Source of the DNA: Odiellus spinosus
Taxonomy: Eukaryota; Arthropoda; Arachnida; Opiliones; Phalangiidae
DNA length: 64,000 nucleotides
Assembly (NCBI GenBank): GCA_963920705.1
Contig: OY987226.1
Location: forward strand, 31,423,686-31,487,685
Reading direction: 5' to 3'
Below the pieces are notes generated by a model. That model was given only the letters and a program-made list of their open reading frames with translations, ran no database searches and was not told the DNA's origin. Both the position numbers and the translations under genes were made by a program. This document shows positions 44,045 through 53,606 of the stretch, in pieces. The number at the start of each line of letters is the position of its first letter. Within the stretch, counting starts at the first letter, position 1.

Positions 44045-44720
44045 TTTAAGAGCTCTTAGCAGCATGGTTTCGGTGTCACCTATTAATTGCGGTAATATTA
44101 TATTGCTATGAATGTACGTAATGGGAATGCCTCTTTGTAAATCGTAGGGATAATCGCTCGTCACTTCTTTGTATACGGCATCTTGATTGATACGAAAACC
44201 TAACATATCGCCTAACCCCCAATGTGATCATCAGGATGAGAGACATAATGAAAACAAATCCAAATATTTTTATCGCACGACACGTTGACAGTCCCCTTTC
44301 TATTTACAGAAAACTGAATACTTTTTGTATTAATGTCGGGGGGTAACGCCGAAATCATGGCTGAAAAAATGTTTTCTATTGGCGTGTAGGTACCCAGGAG
44401 GATTTCACAAGTATAAACTTCAGTTTTTTGCGCGTAAAATGGTTGATCACTAAAAAATGACAAATCCCCTGTCTTTCTTTTTCTCATAAAAAGTTTTTGA
44501 TTTGAGTCGAGTTCTTTATCACGATTAATTTCAAACATGAATTGGAAACTATTCGGTTTTATATCGATGTTCGCCAAGAGCGGGTCAAGAGCTAACATAC
44601 ACATCGGATGGAAATTTAAATAAATCGGCTAAAGACCCGCTCATTTTAAAACGAATGCCCAAGGGTAATTCTATCGCGAGTCGAAAATCGTTTTCATTCA
44701 CTCTTAATCTGTTAAATTGC
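44045..44720 (-). pseudogene. penton-like minor capsid gene, copy B
   Basis: The minus strand has a frame ending SLADLFKFPSD, then from 44604 a frame with FQFMFEINRD, LLGTYTPIENIFSAMIS and KGTVNVSCDKN. After a frameshift near 44212 it reads GDMLGFRINQDA, YPYDLQRG and NIILPQLIGD. These align in order with the capsid-cassette frame at 50406-51149 (RYKINRN, GTYESIDFLLAEM, GKMLGF, IYPQLVGD), a Maverick-type penton/minor-capsid family. It is truncated at about 44045 by the hAT relic. Confidence 0.7.
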
Positions 44721-45208
44721 TCATGGTGTCACGGTTGCAATCGGCGTTCTGGGGAACTGACATTCGCTGACTTAAAGTCTCGGCTGTGTCTAATATATAA
44801 AGTTGAGCATAGGGCGCGGCGTGGCCAGGTTGTGGATTCTCAGATTGGCATGTTAGTTGATATGTCTGCTCTAATTTAAAACAATAAGGACCCTTAAACC
44901 TGTCTAAGAAAGCACCCATTGATGCGAAAGATAGAGCGCTATAAAATGAGCGAATCGTAACATTTTATACGATGACTGAAGTGAGAGGTATTACATTTTA
45001 TTTTAAAATATGAAATTTAATTATAATCATTATCAGACCGTTAAAAATTATGGTTTTTCTTTGTATATTTGTCATCAACTGGAATATTGCGATAGACATT
45101 TATTCAACTCCAACCGTATTTTTAACTCCATTTTGTTAAAGAGCTATACGCTATATAAAATTAATGTTATATTCGTGACTAAAGGCTAGTGTTAACGTAA
45201 ATATGATT
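44721..45208. other. spacer with short minus-strand frame
   Basis: A 71-residue minus-strand frame (44919-44704, MGAFLDRFKGPYCFKLEQTY) overlaps the likely 5' part of the penton-like gene but has no recognisable motif. The rest is AT-rich without signal. Confidence 0.3.
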
Positions 45209-47128
45209 TTATTCACGATCCGATCCTTTACTCATGAAAACTACGTCCAATTTTATATAATATACTACCTCACCCTGATACTTGCAGTTGTGGTTAAAAC
45301 AGTATATCACTCTAGCGTTCTGGTCACATTCACTCACATAGTTTTGAGAAATCATATTTTCCTCCCCGCACCATACGCATACAAATCTATCGCCAACGAG
45401 GGGGCAACGACCTGTCACGAACAAAGCGTTCAAGTTCCAGGAACTGAAAATATACAAATATAAGTTTATGTATAAACAATGGATATACTCGTTAACGTAT
45501 TTAAAGAAGTCACTCACGGAATATCAGCCGGTACAATTTCGGGAGGATACTCTATATCACCGCCTGATTCATATCCCTCTTCCAGACTGTCAACGGGCTC
45601 GACAGCCTCATAATCAGCTAATATTGCCGCCCAATCGACGCCTTCAACCGCGGGATTAATATCTGCAACTCCCTCGTTCTCCTTTACCGGCAAAAATCCC
45701 TCTCCGTCGATATTATGATTTCTGAAAGCAAAATTAAAATTTTACTACAATAGGGCTGTTTGGTGGAACGTCACGCGACGTCACCCATGCTATGTCCTAT
45801 GAGATAAAATTTCCCCACAAAATGGCTACCATACAGACAAAGCTACGAAGTGAAACTTCTCTATACAGGGTGGTGCAGATCAAAAGACTCAATATCTTCT
45901 ATGGGAAATAATGGTCAATGGTATTTTAACATTGAGCGCGCGCTATAAACACGCTCCAGACATGAAAAATTAATTTTGATGGCGCGCGCTCAGTGTTAAA
46001 ATCCCATTGAAATAGGCGATTCAATAAAATATGAGGTAGCTTAAATATGTTACTTCTACGTCACACGTAGCACTTTGTACTGTCAAAGGCGAGCATGAGC
46101 GCGTGAAAATGTCTTCTATTCCTGACGTTTTTTGGCGCGAGACTAAGGTAAGGTGGATCTAGTTTATTTTTCATATATCTATGGTTAAAGTATGCGCGTG
46201 ATAATAAATGACGTGATTTTTGAGACGTCAATTCGTGACGTAGGAGCAACATAAAATCAACTTGTACGAGACCATTTTTATTGAATCGCCTATTATTTTC
46301 CCATAGAAGCTATTGAGTTTTTTCATCTGCACCATCCTGTATAGATAGTTTTCTCTAAAGGGGCGAAATAAATTCTACCCCTCTTCCCCAGCTTTCCTTT
46401 CATTGCAGGGTTGCCAGGAGCTTGTGAGTGCATTTCAGAACAGATCAGTTCCAGCTAGCCTTTATCTCTGCACTCACAAATGAGTGGCAAACTGGGGGAA
46501 ACGACTTTTACCCCCTTTAGAGAAAACTATCTATATCTCGAATAAATCCCCCGACGACCGTTGTAGACTACCCCGTTACATGTAAAAAGGCAATTTATGA
46601 CGATTTAATAAATTAATAATTCTACTTACTTTTCTTCCTGAATAAAGGAAGGGTTAATCCCTGATTGGTACCCTTCGTCTTTCGACTCACGCGCTTCCAT
46701 TTCTTCCGTGATTATCCAATTCCAATCAATATTTTTACCACCAGTGTTCATACACGGCTCCTCAACACCATGTATATGCTTGCTGTAAAGAACAAAACAA
46801 AAAAAACCTTTACGATGTTGATAATAATAGTAATAGTGGTTTAGAGTTGGATTGAAAAGGGACTAGTACGTCCGAAAGCTCTCCTCAAAACGCTTATTTA
46901 ATAAACTGTTTTTTCAAACCAGGCAGTAGCAGTCTCGTAATATAATATCATTATAAGTAATAGTAATTAGTATTAATACCTGTGCTGAAGGGTGGACGGT
47001 TTAATAGCATCTTGTTATATATCACTTGCATCTTTATGGTCCCAAATTTCTTCATCAACGTGGTAACTTGATACTATTCCATCTTCGTGGGGGCATGGCG
47101 AGCAAATAGCAAGACAAGTGTGGCACAT
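45209..47128 (-). CDS. spliced acidic/cysteine-rich protein of virus-like copy B
   Basis: Exons with consensus junctions on the minus strand: 46782-46630 (acceptor TTCTTTACAG, donor GTAAGT), 45721-45518 (acceptor TTTGCTTTCAG, donor GTGAGT) and 45443-45209 (acceptor TATATTTTCAG, stop at 45209). A possible first exon starts at ATG 47128 with MCHTCLAICSPCP, but its donor is weak. Exons 2 and 3 repeat an acidic motif (IDWNWIITEEME.. and VDWAAILADYEAV, then EGYxSG). The last exon has FVCVWCGEEN and YCFNHNCKYQGE, matching the zinc-motif genes at 53080 and 56911. The product is uncharacterised. Open frames and splice sites make it one of the few intact-looking genes here. Confidence 0.55.
45864..46341. 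mobile_element. mariner-type MITE (478 bp) in intron
   Basis: Ends TACAGGGTGGTGCAGATC and GATGCACC-type inverse closing ATCCTGTA, with TA at both borders (45862-45863 and 46342-46343). It contains an internal palindrome around 'gagcgcgcgc'. It lies in the intron between exons at 46782-46630 and 45721-45518. Confidence 0.8.
46344..46531. mobile_element. 188-bp MITE sharing the TA of its neighbour
   Basis: The arms 'gatagttttctctaaagggg' and 'cccctttagagaaaactatc' are inverted repeats bordered by TA (46342-46343 and 46532-46533). The left TA is also the right TA of the adjoining 45864-46341 MITE, so one inserted at the edge of the other. Confidence 0.78.
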
Positions 47129-47393
47129 TTTCACTTCTATGATCGTATATAGCTATATGAATGTGAACTAATATTACTTTTAAACTAATGTTGTAACTAT
47201 ATTCCAAAGCCAAAAACTGCTATAGATCTTTTGCTACAATAAAAAAATAGTTTACACCATGCAGGTAAGAAGTTTTCCCATTCTTGATAAGATTTTCCAA
47301 ACAAACTTGCTGGTGGGTACGAGGGTCAACCACGGATTTCCTTTTCATGGTCCAAAGAGTCTTCTCCTTGAGGTTAATGTCTAACGCTCGTTC
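47129..47393. other. non-coding gap
   Basis: The minus strand shows a short stretch (RKSVVDPRTHQQVCLENLIK) that may be trailing sequence of the gypsy element, but stops surround it. Nothing else is recognised. Confidence 0.3.
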
Positions 47394-47667
47394 CTAATAT
47401 CTCCAGGGATAATTCAGGTAAAGTTGTATATTTTCTCCAAAGTCTAATATTTTAATTTTCGGAAGAACTTCCTTTGTTTCTGGCTCTTCTTCTTCTTCCA
47501 CTTTTTCCGCTGGGCTTAATAGAAGGTGATCCACAACCTTTCTCTGTAGTTCTAAGATGTTTTTCGGGACTTGCACTTCTTCTATCTCGATCTCTTCGTG
47601 GTGGAAGGTTAATTGCTTCAACCATTTCGGTCGTTTATCCTACATTAAGAATTATAAAAGAATTTGA
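47394..47667 (-). pseudogene. acidic tail downstream of gypsy-2 MBD
   Basis: A 75-residue frame (47621-47394) rich in Glu, ending LNYPWRY, just after the MBD-containing frame. It is probably the end of the same pol polyprotein beyond a break near 47667. Unlike the gypsy at 6.1-6.9 kb I see no TatD-like motif here. Confidence 0.4.
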
Positions 47668-48648
47668 TTAGCGAGCCCTTCTTCTTTGAGCAAAGCGGAC
47701 TCGTTCCCATGGAGGTTTCGCGATAGGATGTCGATTAAAGTCGAAATCCTCGACCTTTGAACCTTTATTTTTATTGGAACTTAAATAAGCTTCAACTTCC
47801 CTAGGGGAACGCAATCGTTTAGGTTTTGGTCCCGGTGGAAAATAGTACACGTCAAAAGAAACCCCTTTCGGTCTAACGGTATGCCTATAACATATTTCCC
47901 TAAACCATCCCTTTTTAAAAGGTTTCTCATAATTTGTGGGAATTTGATCCCTAAGAGAAGGGAATTCCCCACCAGGGGAAGATGAATCGCTTTCCGCGTC
48001 ATAATTGGGTGGTGGATGTGCCTGAATTTCCTCTTCATAATCTCTCGGATCTTCCCCTTCTGATTCCTCTTCTCTGCGCGTTTTTCTTTTTGGAACGCCT
48101 GTTGAATCTGACTTTGGTGATCCTTTTCTTTTGTATTCAGTAAGTCGTCCTGCATTTCGTTTTAGGATTTCTCGTCCTTTTTCTAGGAGAGCTGCATCGT
48201 ATACTGAGGAGCTCGAGGATTTTTCCTTCCTTCGTTTTAGGTCTGGTTTATCTGAAGGGCTAGAGGAGGCATCTCTCTTCGTTCTCGGTAGTTTAGGAGT
48301 AAACGTAGAGGGTTGAACGTCAATACTGGTATTGTCTGCCTTCAGACCCTCTTTCGGGTCATCATCTTTTGATTTTTTTCTTTGAGGTTTTTCGGAAGAT
48401 GAGGATGAAGAACTAAGGGCGTGAACGGGTCTTTTTGTTTTAACTCGTTTTTCTTCCTCGGCTTTTAATTCTCCTTGAGAGGTTTCTTCAGGGAACCTCG
48501 CTTTGTCATTTTCCTCTTGATCGATTTCCTTCGATTTTTTCTTAGTTGGTTTTCCGGAAGAAGTGGACGATCTTGACCCATGGACTGGTCTCTTCTGATT
48601 TTCCATTTCTTCTTCGGGGACCATTTCTTCCTGAGAGGAACTTTCCAA
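47668..48648 (-). pseudogene. gypsy-2 pol tail with MBD domain
   Basis: The minus-strand frame begins in highly charged Lys/Glu/Ser-rich sequence and ends with an MBD/TAM-like domain at about residues 240-300. GWFREICYRHTV is followed by DVYYFPPGPKPKRLRSPREV and EAYL. The layout (integrase C-terminus, charged linker, MBD) parallels the gypsy at 4.4-5.4 kb, but the linkers differ in sequence. A frame overlap with 48465-49139 marks a shift near 48600. Confidence 0.78.
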
Positions 48649-49139
48649 AGGGAATCTTTTTCCCAGTCTTCCTCTGAGGGAACAGGGCTTAAATCTGGCA
48701 GGGGTTCCTCCACTCCGTATCTCCTCTTCGGAGTAGTTTCCTCAAGATTAGGCCCTGGTCTCAAGTTTCTCCTTAATTGATTAGAATCCGTTTCAGGAAC
48801 AATTTCATGATGTGATTCTTGTTCTCTTCCAGACCCTCCTACTCTCGGTTCCTCACTTGATTCTGGAGCTAATATTCTATCTTTTCGGGGGAGAACTTGC
48901 GTATCTTCAGACTCGGGTCTCTGGGGAGGTTGATCTTCCCCAAGGGGAACTTCCTTGGTATGATATAACTTCAGTTGATCAATGTTAATCGCTCCAATAT
49001 TTTGCTTAGTGATGAAATCTTCCAGAATATAAACTAAAGGACTTCTTTTTTCGATGATTTTGTATGGACCAGAAGAGAAGGGGCTACCCATTGACGGATT
49101 TTCGAATCCGTCCCTTCCCCCTTTTCCTCCCCTACACAT
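48600..49139 (-). pseudogene. gypsy-2 integrase C-terminal (GPY/F) domain and linker
   Basis: GPYKIIEKRSPLVYILED, then GAINIDQLKLYH at about 49075-48960, is the GPY/F module that closes Ty3/gypsy integrases. A Pro/Glu-rich linker follows (PERPESED-like, RRNLRPGPN). The residues before GPYK (from 49139) derive from the adjoining C-rich repeat, so the integrase catalytic core is missing. Confidence 0.85.
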
Positions 49140-49320
49140 TTCACCCCCATCCCTACCCCCTTAAAATCCGTCATTGCGTAGCACTCGACCCCCTCCCCAT
49201 ACCCTCCTTAAAATCCGTCAACAGGGAGCACTTTCCCCCTTCCCTCCCCCTCCTGGAGTCCGCCAACCGGGAGCACTCTCGGCCCCCTTAAAATCTGCCA
49301 ACGGGTAGCATTCCGATACC
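49080..49320. repeat. C-rich tandem repeats 'cccccttaaaatccgtcaa'
   Basis: Four to five degenerate units of about 55-60 bp repeat 'ccttaaaatccgtca', 'gggagcac' and CCC-rich runs. They replace the gypsy-2 integrase core. At 49325-49440 a second short repeat, 'ctagaaaaagataggcttaaaa', occurs twice. Confidence 0.7.
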
Positions 49321-49324
49321 CTCC

Positions 49325-49750
49325 GGCTTCTACTGTGTCTCGACCTAGAGGTGTCCTAGAAAAAGATAGGCTTAAAATCGGCTTCAGCTATACAAGCTCC
49401 TGTAGGTCTGCGGCTAGAAAAAGATAGGCTTAAAAGTTAGGCTTGAGCTAGTAAATAACAGACGTAGTTTCAAAGACAAAGTCTCAAAAAAATCATTTTT
49501 TTATTCAAGTTATCACAGGTTATTTACGATCAATACACGTTATTTACAATTGCATTCAAAACATTTAAAGTTATGACAGACTATTGACAATTAATACATA
49601 TTATTTACAATTAGTAATCTAGCCGACATCACCGTAAGGTACCGTTTCTAAGTTCGGTAGTACTCGCACCTTGTCGACCACGGATAGGTATGGTCATCCA
49701 TCGCCAAATTTGTTTTTGGGATCGGAACCTGGAACCCTGCGACCTTCTCG
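49325..49750. other. gene-free left flank of the capsid element
   Basis: AT-rich with 'ttatttacaat' repeats at 49500-49615 and a GC-richer part at 49620-49750. Joining 49756 to 54319 across the target duplication places this DNA downstream of the minus-strand PolB before the insertion. Confidence 0.45.
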
Positions 49751-49756
49751 CCCCCG

Positions 49757-49864
49757 AGTAGTAAGACCCTACACTTCGAGCTAACTCCCGCATTCCTCAC
49801 CAGCGGCGCCACCATCGCTCGATGATAAAACGGATACTTTTTCCCCCACGTGTCTTAGAAAGAG
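49757..49864 (+). repeat. left TIR of capsid element
   Basis: Perfect inverse of 54205-54312. It contains the ATG at 49822 and the first 14 codons of the penton-like frame, so the coding start lies inside the terminal repeat. Confidence 0.95.
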
Positions 49865-50364
49865 CGGAGTTATTGAATGATAACGTTATGTCTATGTTAA
49901 CACCGAATGAAGATAATTTTTTCTGCACACTAGCCAGTAACGCGTCGATGAATTTTTTCCCCGAGAACACCAAAACTAGTTTTAAAACTCAATTAGCGTC
50001 AACGTTAAGTTTGGAAGAAGGGAAATGGGAAGTAGGAGTATCTGAAGTAACTATGCCGTCTAAATGGGATAACATTACAGATGAATATGATACGTATTAC
50101 GCTAGATATCCCGATATGTATTATAAATACGCGTTCGTTAATATTGAAGCGTCGCAATTAGGTGTAATTAAAAAAGCCGAATATAAAAGCGTCTTCGATC
50201 AAATAACGACGAATTTGACAAAATTGATTAATGAAACACCCTTGAAAGGTAAAATTTGGTTTACCTTGCAGCCTTTAAGCACCACTGGTAAGACCCATAT
50301 TTGCGTAAAAACTGAAAATTCGGATATTTCTATTAAGTTTCCATCTGAATATAAAAAATATTAG
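49822..50364 (+). pseudogene. penton-like protein, N-terminal frame
   Basis: 180 residues. NFFCTLASNASMNFFPENTK and GKWEVGVSEVTMPSKWDNI match the N-terminal signature of minor-capsid/penton-like proteins of Maverick-type elements and adintovirus-like genomes ('F...L.SN.S...FP.N', 'G.WEV...E...P..W'). The ATG at 49822 is in the left TIR. The stop at 50362-50364 follows IKFPSEYKKY. The downstream frame at 50406 appears to be the continuation with a shift between 50346 and 50405. The penton closes the capsid vertices; this copy is broken. Confidence 0.72.
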
Positions 50365-50405
50365 GTTTACAGACGGATAGGATTAACGTTTGGTTAAATT
50401 CGTTT

Positions 50406-51149
50406 ATGTGTTTCAATGCGCGAAATCTCGATATCGACGAAGTAGATATGTCTAATATACCACCTTTACAATTTAGATATAAAATTAATAGAAATGAGAA
50501 TGAAAGTACGCCTGACATTGATGAAGATCCAGAGACGGTAATCGTGACGACTAAACCTTTCCGTTTATCGCACGGGACGTATGAAAGTATAGATTTTTTA
50601 CTAGCGGAAATGAGGTGGTGCCTACCAAAAAGAATCTATAAATACTTTGAATTTTTACATAATAAAAACGGAACGGTCAAATTACGTTGCGGGACAGGTA
50701 TCATAAAGGTTTTGGAGAGTGAATTAACCGTTCAACAGAGAGAATATATTGATATTTTTGCTATTAAATTTAGTAAGGATAATCAAGGATTTGGGAAGAT
50801 GTTAGGATTTGACGATAATCAGATCGATCGGTTTTTACCGAATAATACTGATGGTCATTACGTAGTCGATATAAATAGAGGTGTCATGAGTTTATTTATT
50901 CACAATAACTTGATCTACCCGCAGTTGGTAGGTGACGCTTGGGGTGGTTTAATTCGAATAATTAGTCGACCAGAAAACAATATAAACAATACACCTAATA
51001 ATATTATTTGTAATCCGATAAATTATTACCCGTTACGCGTAAGTAATTTTAACGTTATTGAAATTAACATTACAACCGATTCTGAAGCGAAAATACCGTT
51101 CAAACTTGGAAAAACAGTTGTAATTTTACATTTTCGAAAGAGAAGATAA
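50406..51149 (+). pseudogene. penton-like protein, C-terminal frame
   Basis: 247 residues with the characteristic order of this capsid family: FRLSHGTYESIDFLLAEM, FGKMLGFDDNQ, VVDINRGVMSLFIHNN, IYPQLVGDAWGG and a terminal IPFKLGKTVVILHFRKRR. The first two blocks recur in the degraded copy at 44045-44720. The stop overlaps the next ATG (51149), a compact virus-like arrangement. I cannot exclude that this is a separate protein and not the second half of the frame before it. Confidence 0.75.
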
Positions 51150-51535
51150 TGACGGCTCGAAATCCTTATTACTCTTATTATCTTCGCCAAGCGGGTGGTG
51201 GATTTCAAGGCCCCGTCTTTCAACGGGGAAATGGGATAGGTTCTATTTTTAAAAGTCTAGTTCGTTTTATTACACCGATATTCAAACCAGCGGTAAAAGC
51301 GGTGGGTAAAGAAGCCTTAGGTGTTGGAACTCGCATGTTCGGGGATATATCGACGGGTCAAGATCCTAAAACTTCTTTCAAGAGAAATTTGAAAATTGCC
51401 GGATCCAATTTATTACATCAAGCGGGTGATAAAGTAGCCCAGTTTGGTAGCGGTAAACGAAAAAGGAGTGCTTCGAGAAAAAGAAACGCTCCGAAAAGAA
51501 GGAAAAGAAGGAAAAAGGCTGATTTTTTAGATTAA
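51149..51535 (+). CDS. basic core-like (adenovirus pX/pVI-type) protein
   Basis: 128 residues, intact. YYLRQAGGGFQGPVFQRG and GIGSIFKSLVRFITPIFKP, then VKAVGKEALGVGTRMFGDI, are characteristic of the small basic protein encoded between penton and capsid in Maverick-type elements. The C-terminus is a run of Lys/Arg (GKRKRSASRKRN, PKRRKRRKK), suitable for packaging DNA. The start overlaps the stop of the preceding frame. The packaging role is inference from position and composition. Confidence 0.72.
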   Translation: MTARNPYYSYYLRQAGGGFQGPVFQRGNGIGSIFKSLVRFITPIFKPAVKAVGKEALGVGTRMFGDISTGQDPKTSFKRNLKIAGSNLLHQAGDKVAQFGSGKRKRSASRKRNAPKRRKRRKKADFLD

Positions 51536-51585
51536 TAAAGGCGTTACACGCGATATAACTCTTCAGTTCTACAACGTCATTCAAG

Positions 51586-52441
51586 ATGGAAGGAATGATG
51601 TCTCAAATAGATTTGTTCTCTCAACCTCTGAGTAATTACAATATAACGGGAAGTAACGATATAGAATTAAAAACCGTTAATACGATAACGGATGGCGGCC
51701 CCCTGGAATTTTTCATTTCGGGTACCGATGAAAATTACATTGATTTATCAAAAGCTATGTTTAAAATAAGTGCAAAAATGTATCAACAAAATGCTGCCGG
51801 TAAATGGGAAAATATTAGTGCTGCCCTCCAAAAAATTTGGCCCCGTCAATCTACTGCTCTGGGCTCTATTTTCTCAAGTGGAAGTCTTGTTTAACGATAC
51901 TTTAGTTCAATCCCTGAATACCGTCTTTCCATACTCGGCTTTTACGTCAATGCATTTAAATTACGGAAAAGAGGCGAAAAATTCTCAATTGGCTTTACAA
52001 ATGTATTATAAAGATTCGATCAATAATACCGACGAAATATTTGACGCCGAAAATAAGGGTATGGCTAGTAGAAAAACCAGAAGCGATTTATCTCAAACAA
52101 TCGAAATGATAGGAGTTCCACCCCTCGATGTTTGTAAAATGAATAAATTTCTGATAAATAACGTAGATGTTAAATTTAAGTTTATCCGATCAGCCAATGG
52201 TTTTCCTATTATATCAATTCCACAGGCTCAAGCAGCGGCGTGGGTATTACCTATAAAGTATAAATTTCATATTACCGACGCGTCAATGTATGTTCGAAAA
52301 ATCAAAATTAATCCCGATATTATGTTAGCGCACGCTATGGTTTTGGAAAAAACCAATTGCGTTTATTTTTTCAACTTTATGTATCTTATTCATGGGAATT
52401 CATGGGCCGTGCCTTTGGTAATGCTATATCTTTTTAACTAA
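51586..52441 (+). pseudogene. major capsid protein, frameshifted and C-terminally truncated
   Basis: Starts MEGMMSQIDLFSQPLSNYNI. The blocks TDGGPLEFFISGTDENYIDL, LFSQVEVLFNDTLVQSL, AKNSQLALQMYYKDS and VKFKFIRSANGF are those of the family often named 'F54H12.2-like', a Maverick-type double-jelly-roll capsid. A one-base-type shift lies near 51830 between the frames 51586-51894 and 51770-52441. Homology stops near MLAHAMVLEKTN (about 52365). The last part of the protein, which I expect to run well over 100 residues further, is replaced by unrelated sequence, so the capsid cannot be complete. Confidence 0.82.
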
Positions 52442-53077
52442 GCGTTGTAGAGCTTTGAGATTTGGTCACGTGATAGGGGGTGCCCCTGTAAAGGGGCTTA
52501 CCCGTAGTGCACCGAAGCTTTGTGGGAAAGCCAACCTTAGGTTTTGCAGGGGCATATTATTTTCATATTGGATTTTAACCTTATTACTAATATTATAGAT
52601 TTATGATATTAATATTGTTTTTAGCTTACCCTTCAGGTTCTCCTTGAACCACTCCCTCCGCCTCTTCTATCATTTCATCTTCCCATTCTTCTTCTTCTTC
52701 TTCAGGTCCTAATATTCCTGGTGCTCTACTATTTTTAAAATGAAAATAGTTAAGTTGTTTTAGATCTAAAATACACTCGCATTAATTTACATTATCTCCG
52801 TTAACTCGTAGAGTTTTCCACGACACATCCTTCTAGAGTTAAAATTTTCAAATGATATTTGGTAACGTTAGACCAAATCCTTTTATATTACATATCTTCA
52901 AGATTGTTAACATATATCTTAACTCGGAGTAAAGACCTCTCGAGACGCCACGCTATAGTTTCAAGGCTAACTTGAACGCTTCTAACTACGTGACTTTTTA
53001 ATGTTAACCATCTGTTTTCTTTCTGATTGATTACTATTTACTCGCTTAGGAATATAATCCCACGTATATTTTTTCAG
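52442..53077. other. gap with a possible acidic minus-strand exon
   Basis: Mostly AT-rich. A hairpin-prone 'tgcccctgtaaaggggc' lies at 52480-52496. On the minus strand 52735-52630 reads an acidic stretch (GILGPEEEEEEWEDEMIEE) ending at a GTAAGC donor-like site. It resembles the acidic exons at 45518-46782 in composition only. Confidence 0.4.
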
Positions 53078-53079
53078 GA

Positions 53080-53433
53080 ATGGAAAAAAACCAAATTGAC
53101 GAAATTTTTAAGTGTGGGAAAACTCGGATCTTAGCTGAACAATCTGTTCTTTGTTTCTCGTGTGAAACAAGTTGTGATGTCAGTGTAAAACCAAGCGACA
53201 CCGTAACCGTATACTTCTGTTTAAATCCCGAGTGTTGTTGCTACAAAAAAGCCATTTATATTGAAACTAATTCAGAGTTGTTGAATATCATACCGGAGAA
53301 GTATCCTCAACATTTACCCGAAACCTTTTTCTGCGTGAATTGTGACTTATTCAGCTGGAAACGTCATCGCTATTTAAAACCGTGCCCAAAGTTTGAAAAT
53401 CAAAACTATTTGTGTATTTACCCGAAAATATGA
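53080..53433 (+). CDS. zinc-motif protein, capsid-element copy
   Basis: 117 residues. Cysteine pairs: LCFSCETSC, YFCLNPECCCYKKAIYIE, FFCVNCDLFSW and LKPC. It is a paralogue of the last exon at 45209-45443 (minus) and of 56911-57237 (plus), sharing the 'C.N..C.Y...IYI' and 'FC(V/I)NCD' blocks. A 3' splice acceptor (TATTTTTTCAG) ends just before the ATG, so an upstream exon is possible. Its TGA overlaps the next ATG as ATGA (53430-53433). I do not know the function; the four cysteine pairs suggest zinc binding. Confidence 0.6.
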   Translation: MEKNQIDEIFKCGKTRILAEQSVLCFSCETSCDVSVKPSDTVTVYFCLNPECCCYKKAIYIETNSELLNIIPEKYPQHLPETFFCVNCDLFSWKRHRYLKPCPKFENQNYLCIYPKI

Positions 53434-53573
53434 ATATGTATTCATCGTTTCGTTATAACGAACGACTCGCAATTAAAGAGAACTTGGATAGAAAGGTCCC
53501 GAGGTTAGGAACAATATGCTTAATTAAAATACTAGGAAATAGAAAGAAATATGTTCAAAAATATCGAATTTAA
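53430..53573 (+). CDS. short 47-residue frame with 'KVPRLGT'
   Basis: Starts MNMYSSFRYNERL and contains DRKVPRLGTICLIKIL. The same 'KVPRLGT' block occurs in the short frame at 57277-57426, which also follows a zinc-motif gene. The following 'GYICHS' frame (53607) is in the same phase, separated only by the TAA at 53571-53573. The two may therefore be one gene with a single stop. Confidence 0.5.
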   Translation: MNMYSSFRYNERLAIKENLDRKVPRLGTICLIKILGNRKKYVQKYRI

Positions 53574-53606
53574 AATTACGCTTTAAGACGTTTAAACGCT
53601 GCTGAG

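Larger units (their letters stand above)
40796..44050 (-). pseudogene. hAT transposase relic, in pieces
   Basis: From high to low coordinates: GFSHFSGRHSGEAILEKIRA (about 44000-43900); CECADNASNITKALNMAQ (about 43760-43700), containing an RNase-H-fold DN motif; CIPHTL then LAINDA (about 43400-43365); ATDYFQKSGLM region to LDPNQKCLLF (42405-42050); EVEFYLNEARS to FPTL (41240-41150); and RRYLAVPATSADVERLFSIA (40960-40900), the hAT dimerisation signature. Stops, frameshifts, at least two MITEs and an acidic insertion break it. The BED finger is missing, since virus-like sequence abuts at about 44050. Confidence 0.85.

Noticed and set aside
49640-49800. tRNA-derived SINE on the minus strand (box A-like 'tagctcgaagtgtagg', box B-like 'ggttccgatccc')
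   Set aside because: The box A-like part lies inside the terminal inverted repeat of the capsid element and the box B-like part lies outside its target duplication, so they were never one transcript unit. T-stem pairing is also poor.
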